This document shows, piece by piece, positions 63,486-64,000 of a stretch of 64,000 bases of DNA. Source of the DNA: Oxalobacteraceae bacterium (lineage in GTDB: Bacteria; Pseudomonadota; Gammaproteobacteria; Burkholderiales; Burkholderiaceae_D). The stretch spans positions 1 to 64,000 of the forward strand of contig CANCDR010000004.1 of assembly GCA_947374865.1 (NCBI GenBank), given 5' to 3'. The notes under the pieces are model-generated. The model saw nothing but the letters and a program-made list of their open reading frames with translations, was not told the DNA's origin and searched no databases. Position 1 is the first letter of the stretch; each line of letters begins with the position of its first letter. The position numbers and the translations under genes are program-made.

Positions 63486-64000
63486 ATGGCCGCGCCACTT
63501 ATTCGCCAGCGCGGCCTGGAAGATTACGCCAGCTGTTATGCCGCCATGCAGGCCTTCACCGATGCGCGTGATGCCGATACGCCCGATGAACTGTGGCTGG
63601 TGGAGCATCCTCCGGTCTACACCTTAGGCCTGGGCGCAGATCCCTCGCATGTGCTTAACGCGCAGGCGATTCCGGTGGTGCAGACCGATCGTGGCGGGGA
63701 AGTCACTTTCCATGGACCGGGACAGGCGGTGGTGTATCTGCTGATCGATTTGAAGCGGGGTCGCGGACTGTTTGCGCGCGAATTTGTGCAGCAAGTAGAG
63801 CAGGCTGTGATCCTCACGCTGGCCGCGTATAATCTGGCCGGTGAGCGGCGTGAGGGCGCGCCCGGTATTTATGTCGCCGAGGGTACATGGCAGGGCGCCA
63901 AGATTGCCGCATTGGGGATTAAGATTCGCGCCTCGGGGCGTACTTACCATGGCGTGTCGCTCAATGTGGCGATGGACTTGCGCCCGTTTGCCGGCATTAA
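63486..64000 (+). CDS. lipB: Octanoyltransferase LipB (truncated by window end)
   Basis: Transfers octanoyl from acyl carrier protein to lipoate-dependent proteins. From ATG 63486 the frame stays open to base 64000. Visible features are [15 protein letters not shown], the family block [12 protein letters not shown] (about 73-84) and the catalytic Lys in [10 protein letters not shown]. The catalytic Cys lies downstream of the window end. The start is 11 bp after the YbeD stop. Confidence 0.9.
   Translation, partial: MAAPLIRQRGLEDYASCYAAMQAFTDARDADTPDELWLVEHPPVYTLGLGADPSHVLNAQAIPVVQTDRGGEVTFHGPGQAVVYLLIDLKRGRGLFAREFVQQVEQAVILTLAAYNLAGERREGAPGIYVAEGTWQGAKIAALGIKIRASGRTYHGVSLNVAMDLRPFAGI

Overview
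The window looks like a chromosomal segment of a Gram-negative betaproteobacterium, most likely Burkholderiales and plausibly Oxalobacteraceae. This rests on a Burkholderiales-type 16-stranded porin, an lpxL/dapF/DUF484/xerC gene set, COG0523 next to dksA, a T2SS operon ordered G-H-I-J-K-L-M-N-D-E-F-C, and an argB/pyrimidine-nucleotidase neighbourhood. Genus is inference. Coding density is high, and I saw no rRNA, tRNA, CRISPR array or transposase gene.

Layout. 1-12.1 kb: lipid A acyltransferase (5' end probably outside the window), a small unknown gene, a large TonB-dependent receptor (-), dapF, a Sel1-repeat protein (-), a porin, DUF484-xerC, and a COG0523 GTPase followed by a DksA whose zinc finger has lost three of four cysteines. 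12.3-15.3 kb: a two-segment STAS-like protein, a KGG-repeat stress protein, and an unrecognised Ser-rich protein with a basic PRKKKQK cluster and an in-frame hexanucleotide repeat. 15.4-26.4 kb: a complete type II secretion operon (-), without gspO. 26.5-28.9 kb: gpsA, secB, grxC and a membrane-anchored rhodanese (-). 29.0-33.5 kb: gpmA, an EnvC-like amidase activator with a degenerate LytM domain, ctpA and moeB. 33.6-36.9 kb: an M16 zinc protease and a small membrane protein.

36.7-41.0 kb is a tandem duplication of about 2.14 kb. Each unit carries a methyl-accepting chemotaxis gene with a promoter at its head and a terminator at its tail. The second unit begins with a decayed copy of the 3' end of the upstream small gene. 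41.1-43.7 kb is a Spy-like periplasmic protein with an OmpR/sensor-kinase pair. 43.8-47.5 kb is a probable DUF1302 outer-membrane protein / AGMO-like hydroxylase / membrane protein operon. 47.5-49.9 kb is a NarL-type two-component system (-).

49.98-51.62 kb is the most unusual stretch. One MFS transporter gene is bracketed by two 168-bp doublets of long palindromes (four 73-bp hairpins) with identical internal spacing. It looks like a MITE- or REPIN-type unit with cargo. 51.6-58.6 kb (-): fused pabB-pabC, an EamA exporter, a HAD nucleotidase, argB, a SPOR-like protein, coaX and birA. 58.7-64.0 kb (+): a VanZ-like protein, a thioredoxin-like ferredoxin, an alpha/beta hydrolase, dacC, a D-amino acid aminotransferase, a YbeD-like protein and lipB, which the window end truncates.

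Most of the window is envelope biology: lipid A, peptidoglycan precursors and their remodelling, protein export and secretion, porins and TonB uptake, and envelope stress sensing. The rest is cofactor metabolism (folate, CoA, biotin, lipoate) and chemotaxis.
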